Shown one piece after another: positions 51,059 to 60,770 of a stretch of 64,000 nt of DNA. Position numbers and translations under genes: made by a program. How positions within the stretch are numbered: position 1 is the first letter of the stretch; the number at the start of each line of letters is the position of its first letter. The DNA lies in assembly GCF_000773975.1 (NCBI RefSeq), contig NZ_JRUQ01000044.1:62001-126000 (forward strand). Reading direction: 5' to 3'. This DNA comes from Erwinia typographi. GTDB taxonomy: Bacteria > Pseudomonadota > Gammaproteobacteria > Enterobacterales > Enterobacteriaceae. A model generated the notes under the pieces. It saw only the letters and a program-made list of their open reading frames with translations. It did no database searches and had not been told where the DNA came from.

Positions 51059-51544
51059 TTACCGGGGCAAAAAACTCGACGTGCTTTTCAGATAGTCAAA
51101 AAACCACCTGATGATGTAACTGAACTGGGGAACCAGCTGAGACTGTTGCCAGTCCGCGCTTTTGGAAAAGCCGGTGAAGGTATCGAGGAAAAACAGTATC
51201 GCGGAGACAATCAGCACGCCACGTAATGCCCCGAAACAGACTCCCAGCACTCTGTCGGTACCCGACAGGCCGGTTTTCTCAACCAGCGAACCAATCACGT
51301 AGTTGACGATAGCCCCGACTAACAGCGTGGCAACGAACAACACCGCAATGGCGATCCCATTTCGAACCAGTTCGTCTTCAAAACCGGTAAACCAGACGGC
51401 AAGGAAGGAGTAGTAATGACTGGCGACAAAAAATGCGCAACCCCAGGTGACGAGAGATAAGGCTTCCCGAATAAACCCACGGATCAGGCTGACAAGAGCC
51501 GAAAAACCAATAATCGCAATAATGACGTAATCTATCCAGACCAT
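51059..51544 (-). CDS. cvpA: CvpA, membrane protein needed for colicin V production
   Basis: A 161-residue inner membrane protein (E. coli 162) with four membrane segments: MVWIDYVIIAIIGFSALVSLIRGFIREALSLVTW at the start, AVLFVATLLVGAIVNYVIG, and GALRGVLIVSAILFFL. Its exact function is unsettled; it is tied to colicin V export and to envelope stress in enteric bacteria. First gene of the PurR-controlled cvpA-purF operon. Confidence 0.94.
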   Translation of the reverse strand: MVWIDYVIIAIIGFSALVSLIRGFIREALSLVTWGCAFFVASHYYSFLAVWFTGFEDELVRNGIAIAVLFVATLLVGAIVNYVIGSLVEKTGLSGTDRVLGVCFGALRGVLIVSAILFFLDTFTGFSKSADWQQSQLVPQFSYIIRWFFDYLKSTSSFLPR

Positions 51545-51600
51545 GAACTCTTCCAGCGACTGTGCCCCTGCATCCAGTTCGGGGCGAATTCTAACAGAAA

Positions 51601-51616
51601 AAGAAAACGTTTGCGT
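51601..51616 (-). promoter_or_regulatory. PurR operator of cvpA-purF
   Basis: On the minus strand ACGCAAACGTTTTCTT is a PurR box (consensus ACGCAAACGTTTGCGT), conserved over its first 12 bases and equal, as I recall it, to the E. coli purF operator. It lies 57 bases before the cvpA start, next to a possible -10 box TAGAAT. Confidence 0.75.
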
Positions 51617-51654
51617 AGGGTTTTCCTTTGCCAGTTTAATTAAACCATTGTGTC

Positions 51655-51681
51655 AAAAAAACCAGCATTCATGCCTGCTGG
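51655..51681 (-). terminator. Terminator between dedD and cvpA
   Basis: CCAGCA (51662-51667) / TGCTGG (51676-51681) with an eight-base loop, followed on the minus strand by seven T residues. It lies just upstream of the cvpA promoter region and would end the folC-dedD transcript. Confidence 0.7.
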
Positions 51682-51813
51682 CGGCTGTCCGCGACACCCG
51701 GTCAGCCTTGTTCCGCAATCTTTTGATTTCCATCGGGTAACGGCCCTGCGCAAGGCGATACCGTCCAGAGGATAAAAGGAGCTGACTCTCGCAGTAACAG
51801 AGCCAGGCTATCA

Positions 51814-51844
51814 TGATGCGGGCAGAAGCGTTCCGCCCGCATCA
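51814..51844 (-). repeat. GC-rich hairpin right after dedD
   Basis: TGATGCGGGC (51814-51823) / GCCCGCATCA (51835-51844) is a perfect 10-bp stem, four bases past the dedD stop, without a T run. The remaining part of the 304-base dedD-cvpA gap shows no gene. Confidence 0.6.
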
Positions 51845-51848
51845 GGCA

Positions 51849-52574
51849 TTATTTAGCGCCGTACGGCTTCACTACGCCGCCCAATCCGGAAATGCTCTTC
51901 AGCTCGCCTACGGCAGCCTGCATCTTCGCTTTCGACGCGTCCGGCCCAACGTAGATACGGGTAATCTGCCCCTGAACCGGCGTGGAAGGCACGGTAAAGG
52001 CGCGGTAGCCTGAGAGCCGCAGCTGGGCGACCACCTCATTCACCTTGCTGGCGTTTTTCAACGCGCCCAGCTGCACAACGTAAGCCTGACCGCCCGGCGC
52101 ACTCTCCGGCTTAGCCGGTGCGGCTGGCTCCGGCGCTGGCGCGGGTTCTGCCTTCGGCTGCGGCTTCGGTTTTTCCACCGGTTTCTCAACCGGTTTAGGT
52201 TTCGGTTTCGGCTTCTCTACCGGCTTCGGCTGCTGAACGGGCTTCGGCTCCACTACCGGCGGCGGCGCAATCACGCCCGGATGATTACTGGACTGAGGCG
52301 CAGTCGACCCGCTTTCCGCCTGTGAGCTGTTGCCGCCGTCCTGCCCTTCTACCGCGCTGCCCGCCCCTTCCGGCGGCTGTGCTGGCAGCGGCTGAGTAAC
52401 CGGCGGCACCAGATCGTTTTCCTGCTGATCGCCCGGTTTAGGCACCAGCGGGATCGCGGCAAATTCTTCTTTGTAGTGTTTTTTCTTACCATCAAGCAGG
52501 CCAGGCAGAATGATAATGCCCAGTGCTACTATAATGACGGTCCCGACTAAACGGTTTTGAAACTTACTGGCCAC
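51849..52574 (-). CDS. dedD: DedD, SPOR-domain cell division protein
   Basis: The 241-residue protein has a short cytoplasmic tail, one membrane anchor (about residues 8-28: RLVGTVIIVALGIIILPGLL), a long periplasmic Pro/Lys-rich linker with KPVEKPKP-type repeats (about 110-150), and a C-terminal SPOR domain (about 165-241: YVVQLGALKNASKVNEVVAQL). SPOR domains bind denuded septal peptidoglycan. It is about 20 residues longer than E. coli DedD, mainly in the linker. Start overlaps the folC end by 11 bases. Confidence 0.94.
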   Translation of the reverse strand: MASKFQNRLVGTVIIVALGIIILPGLLDGKKKHYKEEFAAIPLVPKPGDQQENDLVPPVTQPLPAQPPEGAGSAVEGQDGGNSSQAESGSTAPQSSNHPGVIAPPPVVEPKPVQQPKPVEKPKPKPKPVEKPVEKPKPQPKAEPAPAPEPAAPAKPESAPGGQAYVVQLGALKNASKVNEVVAQLRLSGYRAFTVPSTPVQGQITRIYVGPDASKAKMQAAVGELKSISGLGGVVKPYGAK

Positions 52575-53826
52575 TGCCGTTCTCCGTTTCCCTCGTTTCC
52601 ATTACGTGTGCCACGGTGTGAAAAGAGCCGCACACCAGCACAATATCCTGCTTTTCCGCCTGCCGTAGAGCGTGGCGATAAGCATCGGCCACGCTGGCAA
52701 AGGTCTGAGCCTGCGGCAAATGCGCCTTCAGCTGTTCAGCGCTGGCCCCGCGCGGCCCTTCAAGCGGCGCGCAGTACCAGTAATCAACCTCCGGTGCCAG
52801 GCACGCCAGCGTACCGGCGATGTCTTTATCATGCAGCATACCAACCACCGCGTGAACTTTGCCGCTTTTTTGCAGCTCGCCGAGACGCCCAGCCAGATAG
52901 CTGGCCGCATGGGGGTTATGCGCCACGTCCAGAATCACCCTTGGCGACTCGCTGACCGTTTCAAAACGGCCCGGCAGAATCGCTTTATCCAGCCACTGAC
53001 AGATAATCGCATCTTCAACGTGCAGCGGGGAAGCCCGCAGCGCGGCAAGTGCGGTAGCGGCATTCGGCAGCGGCACCTGCGGCATTGGTAAGGCTTTCAA
53101 CGAACCCTGCGTATCGGTAAATGACCAGCTGTTGTCGGCCACGGCGTATGACCAGTCCCGGCCGCGCCTGATAAGATGCGCGCCGAGGGTATCGGCCACG
53201 TCCGCGATGCTTTGCGGCATGTCAGGCTCGCCGACCACTGCCGGTTTACCGGCCCGAAACACGCCAGCTTTCTCACGCCCAATGCTTTCGCGATCTGGCC
53301 CGAGCCAGTCGGTATGGTCGAGCGCAATGCTGGTGACCACCGCCACGTCAGCATCCACAATGTTGGTGGCATCAAGACGCCCGCCCAGACCAACCTCAAG
53401 GATCGCCACGTCCAGCTTCGCGCGCTTAAACAGCCACAGCGCCGACAGCGTGCCGTACTCGAAATAGGTTAGCGAGGTTTCCCCTCTCCCGGCCTCGATA
53501 TCAGCAAAAGAAGCCGTGTGCTCAGACTCCGCCAGCTCTTTGCCCTGAATGCGCACCCGTTCCGTATAGCGAACTAAATGAGGAGAGCTGTAAACGCCCA
53601 CGCGATAGCCAGCGGCGATCAACAGCGTTTCAAGGGTGCGGCAGGTGGTGCCTTTGCCGTTGGTGCCCGCGACGGTGAAAACTACGGGGGCGGGAGTGAG
53701 CAGATCGAGCGAAACAGCCACGCGTTGAACGCGCGTCAGCCCGAGTTCGATAGCTTGAGTATGAAGACTCTCAAGATAATGAAGCCACGCGACCAGGGGC
53801 GACGTGGCTTGAGGAAGATTATCCAT
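52564..53826 (-). CDS. folC: FolC, dihydrofolate synthase / folylpolyglutamate synthase
   Basis: The 420-residue Mur-ligase-family enzyme adds glutamate to dihydropteroate and extends folate polyglutamates. ATP loop VFTVAGTNGKGTTCRTLE, LEVGLGGRLDATNIVD, SIALDHTDWLGPDRESIGREKAGVFR, and RVILDVAHNPHAASYLAGRL. Length close to E. coli (422). It lies 64 bases after accD and overlaps dedD. Confidence 0.96.
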   Translation of the reverse strand: MDNLPQATSPLVAWLHYLESLHTQAIELGLTRVQRVAVSLDLLTPAPVVFTVAGTNGKGTTCRTLETLLIAAGYRVGVYSSPHLVRYTERVRIQGKELAESEHTASFADIEAGRGETSLTYFEYGTLSALWLFKRAKLDVAILEVGLGGRLDATNIVDADVAVVTSIALDHTDWLGPDRESIGREKAGVFRAGKPAVVGEPDMPQSIADVADTLGAHLIRRGRDWSYAVADNSWSFTDTQGSLKALPMPQVPLPNAATALAALRASPLHVEDAIICQWLDKAILPGRFETVSESPRVILDVAHNPHAASYLAGRLGELQKSGKVHAVVGMLHDKDIAGTLACLAPEVDYWYCAPLEGPRGASAEQLKAHLPQAQTFASVADAYRHALRQAEKQDIVLVCGSFHTVAHVMETRETENGSGQ

Positions 53827-53890
53827 TTGTCCCGTTCACAGCGTTACGGTTCATTGGTGAAAGGGGCATCGCGCCCCTTTCGATCATCGG

Positions 53891-54802
53891 TCAGGCCTCA
53901 TGGCTCTGGGGGGCGTCTTCAACGACCTCATTGGCGGCAACTTCTACTGGCGCAGGCAGATTCATCATCTTAGCCAGAAGGCTTGCCAGCTTGAAGCGCA
54001 TCACCGGCCGGCGGACGATCATGTCTATCGCGCCCTTTTCGATCAGGAACTCACTGCGCTGGAAGCCCGGCGGCAGCTTCTCACGTACCGTCTGCTCGAT
54101 AACGCGCGGGCCGGCAAAGCCGATCAGCGCTTTCGGTTCAGCGATGTTCAGATCGCCCAGCATCGCGAAGCTGGCGGAGACGCCCCCCATGGTCGGGTCG
54201 GTCAGCACGGAGATGTAAGGCAAACCGCGCTCCTGCATCTTGGCCAGCGCCGCGCTGGTTTTCGCCATCTGCATCAGCGACATCAGCGCTTCCTGCATAC
54301 GCGCACCGCCGGAGGCGGAGAAGCAGATCATCGGGCAATTATCTTCCAATGCCTGCTCTACAGCCCGCACGAAACGCGCGCCTACCACGGAGCCCATCGA
54401 GCCGCCCATAAAGGAGAACTCAAAGGCGGCCGCGACTACCGGCATCCCGTGCAAAGTCCCCTTCATCACGATCAGCGCGTCTTTTTCGTCAGTCTCTTTT
54501 TGAGCCGCCGCCAGACGATCTTTGTACTTTTTAGAATCTCTGAACTTGAGCAGATCTTTCGGCTCCAGTTCGCTACCCAGCTCAATCAGAGAGCCCTCAT
54601 CCAGCACACTGTGCAGACGTTCGCGACCATGCATGCGCATGTGGTGATCGCATTTCGGGCAAACTTCCAGATTGCGCTCCAGCTCGGCGCGGTACAGGAC
54701 CTGGCCGCAGCTGTCGCACTTAGTCCAGACTCCTTCAGGAATACTGGCTTTGCGCGAAGGGGTGATAGTGCTCTTGTTGAGAATTCGTTCAATCCAGCTC
54801 AT
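53891..54802 (-). CDS. accD: AccD, acetyl-CoA carboxylase carboxyltransferase beta subunit
   Basis: A 303-residue protein (E. coli 304) with an N-terminal zinc ribbon of four cysteines (CDSCG ... CPKC, about residues 28-50) and a crotonase-like carboxyltransferase domain ([73 protein letters not shown]). With AccA it makes malonyl-CoA. The zinc domain is also known to bind the subunit's own mRNA. Confidence 0.97.
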   Translation of the reverse strand: MSWIERILNKSTITPSRKASIPEGVWTKCDSCGQVLYRAELERNLEVCPKCDHHMRMHGRERLHSVLDEGSLIELGSELEPKDLLKFRDSKKYKDRLAAAQKETDEKDALIVMKGTLHGMPVVAAAFEFSFMGGSMGSVVGARFVRAVEQALEDNCPMICFSASGGARMQEALMSLMQMAKTSAALAKMQERGLPYISVLTDPTMGGVSASFAMLGDLNIAEPKALIGFAGPRVIEQTVREKLPPGFQRSEFLIEKGAIDMIVRRPVMRFKLASLLAKMMNLPAPVEVAANEVVEDAPQSHEA

Positions 54803-54952
54803 TGATAACCTTTCTGTTTGAACCTGGTGAAACCAGTTTTCTTTTTTCCACGCCGCGCGGCAGCGCAGACCATAATGTCGCTCATTAAACCATAACCGCC
54901 CGATGCTGTGGATAGAAATCTGGCTAAAGGGCGGCAGTTTAGCGATGTATTA

Positions 54953-55612
54953 CTACGATTTTTGCTGACGCGCGGCGCGACGATGGCGCCAGACCTCAAT
55001 CACGCCCGGCAGAACCGACAGCACAATAATCGCCACGATCAGCAGCTTCAGGTTTTCCTGGACGACCGGCAAGTCGCCAAACAGGTAGCCCGCATAGGAG
55101 AATAGCAGTACCCACAGCAACCCGCCCGAAACGTTATACAGGGCGAAATGGCGGTAGGACATTTTCCCCATTCCGGCGACAAACGGCGCAAATGTCCGAA
55201 CGATCGGCACGAAGCGCGCAAGAATAATCGTTTTCCCGCCGTGACGCTCGTAAAATTGATGGGTTTTATCGAGGTAGCTGCGGCGGAAAATTTTCGAGTT
55301 GGGGTTGCTGAATAATTTGTCGCCAAACAGCCGTCCAATGGTGTAGTTGACCGCATCGCCAACGATCGCCGCGACCGCCATCAGCGCCACCATCAGGTGA
55401 ATATTGAGGTCGTTAGTGGGCAGCGCCGCCAGCGCTCCGGCGACAAACAGCAGGGAATCTCCCGGCAGGAACGGCGTGACAACCAGCCCGGTTTCGCAAA
55501 ACAGGATCAGGAACAGGATGGCATACACCCAGATACCATACGCCGCCACCAGCTCCGCCAGATGAACATCAATATGCAGGATGAAATCAATAACAAAATG
55601 GATCAGTTCCAT
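54953..55612 (-). CDS. dedA: DedA family membrane protein
   Basis: The 219-residue inner membrane protein (same as E. coli DedA) has the VTT/SNARE-associated fold: [73 protein letters not shown]. DedA proteins support membrane homeostasis and lipid carrier recycling. It lies between truA and accD, in the conserved order. Confidence 0.95.
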   Translation of the reverse strand: MELIHFVIDFILHIDVHLAELVAAYGIWVYAILFLILFCETGLVVTPFLPGDSLLFVAGALAALPTNDLNIHLMVALMAVAAIVGDAVNYTIGRLFGDKLFSNPNSKIFRRSYLDKTHQFYERHGGKTIILARFVPIVRTFAPFVAGMGKMSYRHFALYNVSGGLLWVLLFSYAGYLFGDLPVVQENLKLLIVAIIVLSVLPGVIEVWRHRRAARQQKS

Positions 55613-55641
55613 ACAGGTTTCCTTAAGTCTCCAGGCCGGAT

Positions 55642-56457
55642 TTAATCCTCGAGGAACAGCGGTCCCATCGGCGGACGAGGTAATTCATAGCGTTCAGGGT
55701 AATCGACTGAGACCAGATACAGCCCCTCAGCCCTCGCGGTCGCCGCTGCCAGCGTGCGATCTTTTGCCGCCAGCAGCTCGGCCATCCAGCTCTCCTGCTG
55801 ATTGCCGCAGCCTATCTCCATCAGGCTTCCTACGATATTGCGCACCATATGGTGCACAAATGCGTTGGCTTTGATGTCCACAATCACGTAAGCGCCGAAG
55901 CGGCTGACGTTAAGATGCATCACGTTGCGCCACGGCGAGCGGGACTGGCACTGCACGGCGCGAAACGAGGTGAAGTCGTTTTCACCCAGCAGACTCTGCC
56001 CTGCCCGCTGCATTTTATCCACGTCCAGCGGGTGATAAAAATGCGTCACGCCGCCGTGCAGGATCGCCGGACGCAGACGGCGATTGTAGATCACATAACG
56101 ATAGCGCCGCGCCGTGGCGCTGAAGCGGGCATGGAAATCGTCCGCCACCGATTTGACCCAGCGCACGGCGATATCATCGGGTAAATTAGCATTCACCCCC
56201 AGCGTCCAGGCAGCATCCTTACGCGCCGAGGTGGTTTCAAAGTGCACCACCTGCCCGGTGCCGTGAACGCCGGCATCGGTGCGACCCGCGCAGTAGACGC
56301 TGACCGGATGGTCAGCCACCTTAGACAGCGCCTGTTCCAGCTTTTCCTGGACGCTGCGCACTTCCTGCTGCCGCTGCCAGCCATAATAGCGGCTGCCGTC
56401 ATATTCAATGCCGAGCGCCAGCTTATGCTGCTGCTCCGGCAAGCCTGCTTCTGACAT
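55642..56457 (-). CDS. truA: TruA, tRNA pseudouridine(38-40) synthase
   Basis: The 271-residue enzyme modifies uridines in the anticodon stem-loop. The catalytic aspartate is Asp61 in [16 protein letters not shown]. Other family blocks: [50 protein letters not shown]. The start overlaps the usg stop by one base (TGATG). Confidence 0.96.
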   Translation of the reverse strand: MSEAGLPEQQHKLALGIEYDGSRYYGWQRQQEVRSVQEKLEQALSKVADHPVSVYCAGRTDAGVHGTGQVVHFETTSARKDAAWTLGVNANLPDDIAVRWVKSVADDFHARFSATARRYRYVIYNRRLRPAILHGGVTHFYHPLDVDKMQRAGQSLLGENDFTSFRAVQCQSRSPWRNVMHLNVSRFGAYVIVDIKANAFVHHMVRNIVGSLMEIGCGNQQESWMAELLAAKDRTLAAATARAEGLYLVSVDYPERYELPRPPMGPLFLED

Positions 56458-57467
56458 CAGTACATATACTCCTGCGCCAGCTTCTCAGCGGTTTTCACCG
56501 CCATCAGCGCGCCGCCGAAGCGGACGTTGTCAGCCACTGACCAGAATTGCAGGATCTCCGGCACGCCGTAATCGTTGCGCACGCAGCCCATGCTGAGATG
56601 GTCGCTGCCGGAAGCATCGCCGACCTGAGTGGGATAGTCATTGTCCTCAGACAGCGCGATATCTTCGGTCTGGAGCAGCACCTCGCGCGCTTCTTCAGCC
56701 GACATGGGGCGCAGGTTCTCAAGGTGAACGATCTGCGCATTGCCGTAAAACACCGGGACCTGCACGGTAGACACCGACACCGGCAGCCCTTCGTCCTGCA
56801 ATACCTTACGCACCTGATCAACCAGCCGACGCTCTTGCAGCACGCTCCCTTCGGCGTCCGGCAGCAGCGGCAGCACGTTGAACGCCAGCTGGCGGCCAAA
56901 GAAACTCTCCTCAACCGGCAGGCCGTTCAGCAGACGGGCGCTTTCGCCAGCCAGCGAATCCACGGCGGCTTTGCCGTGCGCCGAGGCGGCAATCAGGCTG
57001 GTTACCTGTAGGCGGCTCAACCCGGCGCGATCGACCAGCGGCTTGATGGCGCACAGCAGTTGGCTGGTGACGCTGTCAGCAACGCTGATAATGTTGCGGT
57101 TGCGGTAGTCGTCCAGCACCTGTGGGTTGACGTCCGGCACCACCAGCGGCACGTCCGGCTCCAGCGCGAACAGGTCGCTGCTGTCGATCACCAGGCAGCC
57201 CTGGTTGGCGGCTTCGTCAGCGTAGCGCGCTGAGGCTTCACGCCCGGCGGTGAAAAAGGCCAGCTGCACCTGGGACCAGTCAAAATCACTGGCGTCAGTA
57301 ACCAGAACAGACTTGCCTTCATAGCGCAGAGTTTCGCCCGCGCTGCGTTCGCTCGCCAGCAAATACAGTTCACCAACCGGGAACTGGCGCTCGGCCAGCA
57401 GTTCCAGTACAGCTCGCCCTACCGCGCCTGTCGCGCCCAGTAGCGCAATGTTCCAGCCGTCAGACAT
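56457..57467 (-). CDS. usg: Usg, semialdehyde dehydrogenase-like protein
   Basis: From ATG 57467 ([22 protein letters not shown]) the protein has 336 residues (E. coli 337); an opening at 57494 is not conserved. Rossmann N-terminal domain and dimerisation domain as in aspartate-semialdehyde dehydrogenase, but the catalytic Cys position is replaced ([15 protein letters not shown]), as is usual for Usg. It is therefore probably not an active dehydrogenase. Translationally coupled to truA. Confidence 0.94.
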   Translation of the reverse strand: MSDGWNIALLGATGAVGRAVLELLAERQFPVGELYLLASERSAGETLRYEGKSVLVTDASDFDWSQVQLAFFTAGREASARYADEAANQGCLVIDSSDLFALEPDVPLVVPDVNPQVLDDYRNRNIISVADSVTSQLLCAIKPLVDRAGLSRLQVTSLIAASAHGKAAVDSLAGESARLLNGLPVEESFFGRQLAFNVLPLLPDAEGSVLQERRLVDQVRKVLQDEGLPVSVSTVQVPVFYGNAQIVHLENLRPMSAEEAREVLLQTEDIALSEDNDYPTQVGDASGSDHLSMGCVRNDYGVPEILQFWSVADNVRFGGALMAVKTAEKLAQEYMY

Positions 57468-57491
57468 GTTGGTTAACTCCAGAAAATGAGA

Positions 57492-57520
57492 CAAAAAGAG
57501 AAGGCGGTGATACCACCGCC
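57492..57520 (-). terminator. Terminator-like hairpin after pdxB
   Basis: GGCGGTG (57503-57509), loop ATAC, CACCGCC (57514-57520), followed on the minus strand by a T-rich tail (TTCTCTTTTTGT). It lies between the pdxB stop and usg. Confidence 0.7.
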
Positions 57521-57557
57521 CGGTGAAGCAGAATAATGACTATGGCTTATGCTAACC

Positions 57558-58694
57558 TTAGGAAGCCGGCTGGAAAACTGCGTTAAATCCTAGTTTTACC
57601 AGCAGGGTCGCCACCCGCTCAACGTCGCACTGCACCCGCAGCGACGACCATTCGCGACGCTCAAGATAATTCTTGCGCAGACGGTCAAATTCGCCAGGGA
57701 TCGCCGCTACCGCTCTGAGCGGCGCATCGTCGCGGCGCACATCATACACCAGATGCACCAGTCTTTTCAGCGTTGGCTGATCGAGCTCGCCGTGCAGCGT
57801 AATCTGACCAAATTCCGGCGCGGGCAGTAGCGTATCCAGTGCGACCTGCTGCGGCTGACCAAGGAACCGGGTCCAGGCTTCAAACACCTGCGTGGTGCCG
57901 CGCGCTTTGCCTTCCAGCGTATAGCCGGCAATGTGGGGAGTCGCGATATCCACTTTTTCCAGCAGCGGCAGCGAAAGCTCCGGCTCTGGCTCCCAGACGT
58001 CCAGCACCACGCTCAGATCGTCACGCTGCTGTAAAGCGTCCAGCAGCGCGGCGTTGTCCACCACCGGGCCACGGCAGGCATTAATCAGGATAGTCCCCGG
58101 CTTCAGCGCCTTCAGCAGCGCTTCGTCGGCAAGGTGCAGCGTTTTGTAGTCGCCCTGCTTAAACAGCGGCGTATGGAAAGTCAGAATATCGGCTTCGGCC
58201 ACCAGCGTGGAGAGCGGCAGGAAATCGCCCTCCTCTCCCCGATCGGCACGAGGAGGATCGCACAGCAGCGTCCTGATCCCCAGCGCTTCCAGCCGCGTCT
58301 GAAGCCGCCCGCCGACGTTACCCACGCCGACGATGCCCACGGTGCGGTCCTTGAGCAGAAAGCCGTCGCGCTCGGCCAGCAGCAGCAGCGAGGAGAAGAC
58401 ATACTCCACCACCGCAATCGCATTACAGCCGGGTGCGGCCGAGAAGGCGATTCCCTGCTCCTGCAAAAACGCCTCATCGATATGGTCGGTTCCCGCAGTG
58501 GCGGTGCCGACAAACTTTACGGGCTTGCCGCTAAGCAGCCCGGCATTGACCTTAGTGACCGAACGCACCATCAGTCCGTCCGCATTATCCAGCGCCTCCG
58601 GCGGCACGGGGCGACCCGGCACCGCAACCACGGTTCCGGTGCGGCTGAACAGCTCGCGGGCATAAGGCATATTTTCATCAACGAGGATTTTCAC
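57558..58694 (-). CDS. pdxB: PdxB, erythronate-4-phosphate dehydrogenase
   Basis: The 378-residue enzyme (same as E. coli) belongs to the D-2-hydroxyacid dehydrogenases and acts in pyridoxal phosphate synthesis. NAD loop [18 protein letters not shown]; active-site Arg, Glu and His segments [14 protein letters not shown] and [19 protein letters not shown]; a C-terminal dimerisation domain follows (about 290-378). This PLP supply gene shares the window with several PLP enzymes, but no linked control is seen. Confidence 0.96.
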   Translation of the reverse strand: MKILVDENMPYARELFSRTGTVVAVPGRPVPPEALDNADGLMVRSVTKVNAGLLSGKPVKFVGTATAGTDHIDEAFLQEQGIAFSAAPGCNAIAVVEYVFSSLLLLAERDGFLLKDRTVGIVGVGNVGGRLQTRLEALGIRTLLCDPPRADRGEEGDFLPLSTLVAEADILTFHTPLFKQGDYKTLHLADEALLKALKPGTILINACRGPVVDNAALLDALQQRDDLSVVLDVWEPEPELSLPLLEKVDIATPHIAGYTLEGKARGTTQVFEAWTRFLGQPQQVALDTLLPAPEFGQITLHGELDQPTLKRLVHLVYDVRRDDAPLRAVAAIPGEFDRLRKNYLERREWSSLRVQCDVERVATLLVKLGFNAVFQPAS

Positions 58695-58781
58695 AATCGT
58701 GTTCCTGCCTGGTTACTAGTGGGGCAGTATTCTGCCATAAACCGTTGGGGCGGATAACCCTCAGGTGCGGTGTTCAGGAAG

Positions 58782-59576
58782 TTATCCGTTTGAAGAGCAT
58801 GACGAGCGGCTGCGGTAGCGATCCGGCGTGGTGCCCGCCTGCTGCTGAAACATTGCAATCAACGCGGAGGCGGAGCTGTAACCCAGTTCCAGCGCCGTCT
58901 CCTGCACGGTTTTCCCCTGCTCCAGCAGCGAGATGGCGTGCAGAAAGCGCAGGCGCTGACGCCATTCGCTGAACGACATTCCCAGCGCGGCCTGGCAGCG
59001 TCGGGATAACGTCCGCTCGGTGGTATAAACGCGCGCGGCCCACTGGGCCAGCGTGGTGCTGTCAGCCGGGTCCTGCTCCAGCGCCCGCAGCACGGGGGCA
59101 AGGTATTTATCCTCAGAAGTCGGCAGATAGCTCTCCTGCTCCTCCGCTCGCTTGAGCTGATCCAGCAGCACTTCGCACAGCCTGAGATCTTCAGGCGTGA
59201 CGGGCAGGGTCAGCTCCCGCCGCGCCAATTCTGCCATGATCGCCTGCACAATACTGCTGACGCTGAGCAGACAGGCGCGCTGCGGCAATCCTGCGCACAG
59301 CGTCGCCGCCACGTTAAAAGTGCGAAAGTGCGCCTGCTTGCGATTATAGCTGGCGTGCTCAACGCCAGGCGGGATCCAGATGGGGATTTCCATCGGCGTC
59401 AGCAGCCGTGCGTCGCCAACCTGCATTTGCAGCACGTTGGACTGAACAAAAATAGCCTGTCCCCATGGGTGAGCATGGGGAAGATATTCTGTGTTGGCGT
59501 TAGCCAGCTCGTAGGCAAAGAAAAACTGCGAACGATTGGCATCGTGCGGAGAGGAATAGGTGATCTGTTCGTTCAT
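58782..59576 (-). CDS. AraC-family transcriptional regulator
   Basis: A 264-residue protein with an N-terminal cupin-like sensing domain (about 25-110: YLPHAHPWGQAIFVQSNVLQMQV, PIWIPPGVEHASYN) and a C-terminal pair of AraC helix-turn-helix units (about 175-260: RTLSRRCQAALGMSFSEWRQRLRFLHAISLLEQGKTVQETALELGYSSASALIAMFQQQAGTTP). This two-domain form recalls NimR (YeaM), which controls an efflux gene. The divergent EamA transporter is the likely target. Not at this place in E. coli. Confidence 0.87.
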   Translation of the reverse strand: MNEQITYSSPHDANRSQFFFAYELANANTEYLPHAHPWGQAIFVQSNVLQMQVGDARLLTPMEIPIWIPPGVEHASYNRKQAHFRTFNVAATLCAGLPQRACLLSVSSIVQAIMAELARRELTLPVTPEDLRLCEVLLDQLKRAEEQESYLPTSEDKYLAPVLRALEQDPADSTTLAQWAARVYTTERTLSRRCQAALGMSFSEWRQRLRFLHAISLLEQGKTVQETALELGYSSASALIAMFQQQAGTTPDRYRSRSSCSSNG

Positions 59577-59674
59577 TCTGTCCGGTTAATGGTTGGTTTT
59601 GTCTGATATTCACTATCTGCCGTTAATAAGACAAGCGTACACTGTCTGTCTTTATTTCCCAATCTGGTTTCTCA
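59577..59674. promoter_or_regulatory. Divergent promoter region, AraC regulator / EamA transporter
   Basis: The 98-base gap holds AGACA-N9-TGTCT (59629-59647) and a further TTGTCT near 59600. These could be half-sites of the AraC regulator. No firm -35/-10 assignment. Confidence 0.35.
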
Positions 59675-60595
59675 ATGAATTTTTTGTTTCCCCTGCTCGC
59701 CGTGCTGATCTGGTCAGTCAACGCCATCGTCAGCAAAGTTTCGGCTGGCGCCATCGATCCGGCGGCTATCTCGTTTTACCGTTGGCTGCTGGCTCTGCTG
59801 ACGCTGACGCCCTTTTTGCTGCCCGCCGTCTGGCGCAACCGTCAGCAAATCCGGCAGGTATGGTGGAAACTGCTGATCCTCGGACTGCTCGGCATGGTGC
59901 TCTATCAAAGCCTGGCCTACTACGCGGCGCACAGCGTTACCGCGCTGTTTATGGGGATCATTAACGCGCTTATTCCGCTGCTGACGGTGTTAATCAGCAT
60001 TGTGCTGCTGCGGCTGGCACCGACGCTCGGCATTGTGATTGGCAGCCTGCTGTCGTTTGGCGGGCTGGTGTGGCTGGTGAGCCAGGGCAATCCTCAGCAA
60101 CTGCTGTCGCACGGACTGGGCAAAGGGGAGCTGATGATGTTCGCCGCCTCAACCTCTTATGCGCTGTATGGCGTCCTGACCAAACGCTGGGCCATCCCGC
60201 TGCCCAACTGGCAGAGCCTGTATGTGCAGATCCTGTTTGGCGTATTGCTGCTGCTGCCGAACTTTTTAATGGCAAAGGATGTATCGCTTAACCTGCACAA
60301 TATTCCGCTGGTGCTGTTTGCCGGTCTTTTCGCCTCGGTTCTCGCGCCGTTTCTGTGGATTCAGGGCGTGATGCGGATGGGGGCCAATACCGCGACCATA
60401 TTTATGAACCTGGCGCCGATTTTCACCGCCATCATCGCCGTGCTGTTCCTGCACGAGGCGCTGCACAGTTACCACTTTATCGGCGGCGGCGTCACCTTAC
60501 TGGGCGTGCTGCTGGCGCAGCGTCTTCGGACCCCGATTCGCTGGAGAAAAAGGCCGTCGGCCAACGCGGATTCAGCGGTGACAAAAGTCGACTGA
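59675..60595 (+). CDS. EamA-family (drug/metabolite transporter) permease
   Basis: A 306-residue inner membrane protein with ten predicted helices in two EamA repeats (MNFLFPLLAVLIWSVNAIVSKVSAGAIDP ... and GKGELMMFAASTSYALYGVLTKRWAIPLP ...). Members export amino acids, metabolites or drugs; the substrate is not predictable. Divergent from an AraC-type regulator, an arrangement typical of an inducible exporter. The pair is inserted between pdxB and flk relative to E. coli. Confidence 0.88.
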   Translation: MNFLFPLLAVLIWSVNAIVSKVSAGAIDPAAISFYRWLLALLTLTPFLLPAVWRNRQQIRQVWWKLLILGLLGMVLYQSLAYYAAHSVTALFMGIINALIPLLTVLISIVLLRLAPTLGIVIGSLLSFGGLVWLVSQGNPQQLLSHGLGKGELMMFAASTSYALYGVLTKRWAIPLPNWQSLYVQILFGVLLLLPNFLMAKDVSLNLHNIPLVLFAGLFASVLAPFLWIQGVMRMGANTATIFMNLAPIFTAIIAVLFLHEALHSYHFIGGGVTLLGVLLAQRLRTPIRWRKRPSANADSAVTKVD

Positions 60596-60770
60596 CCCGC
60601 CATTTGCCCAGCGCCGGACTGTCCCGCAGTCTGGCGTGGGCTGGCGAGGCAAAATATTTCCCACCGCCTGCCCCCGGCTACTACCTATCGCTGGGCGGGA
60701 TTGTTATCATAGCCAATCACCCTTTCTCCGGCGTGCCCCGGATGTTGACCTTTAAGTGAAGGATTTTGTC

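Noticed and set aside
58751-58788. CGGATAAC / GTTATCCG inverted repeat at the end of the AraC gene
   Set aside because: The loop is 22 bases long and no T run follows; too weak to call a terminator or operator.
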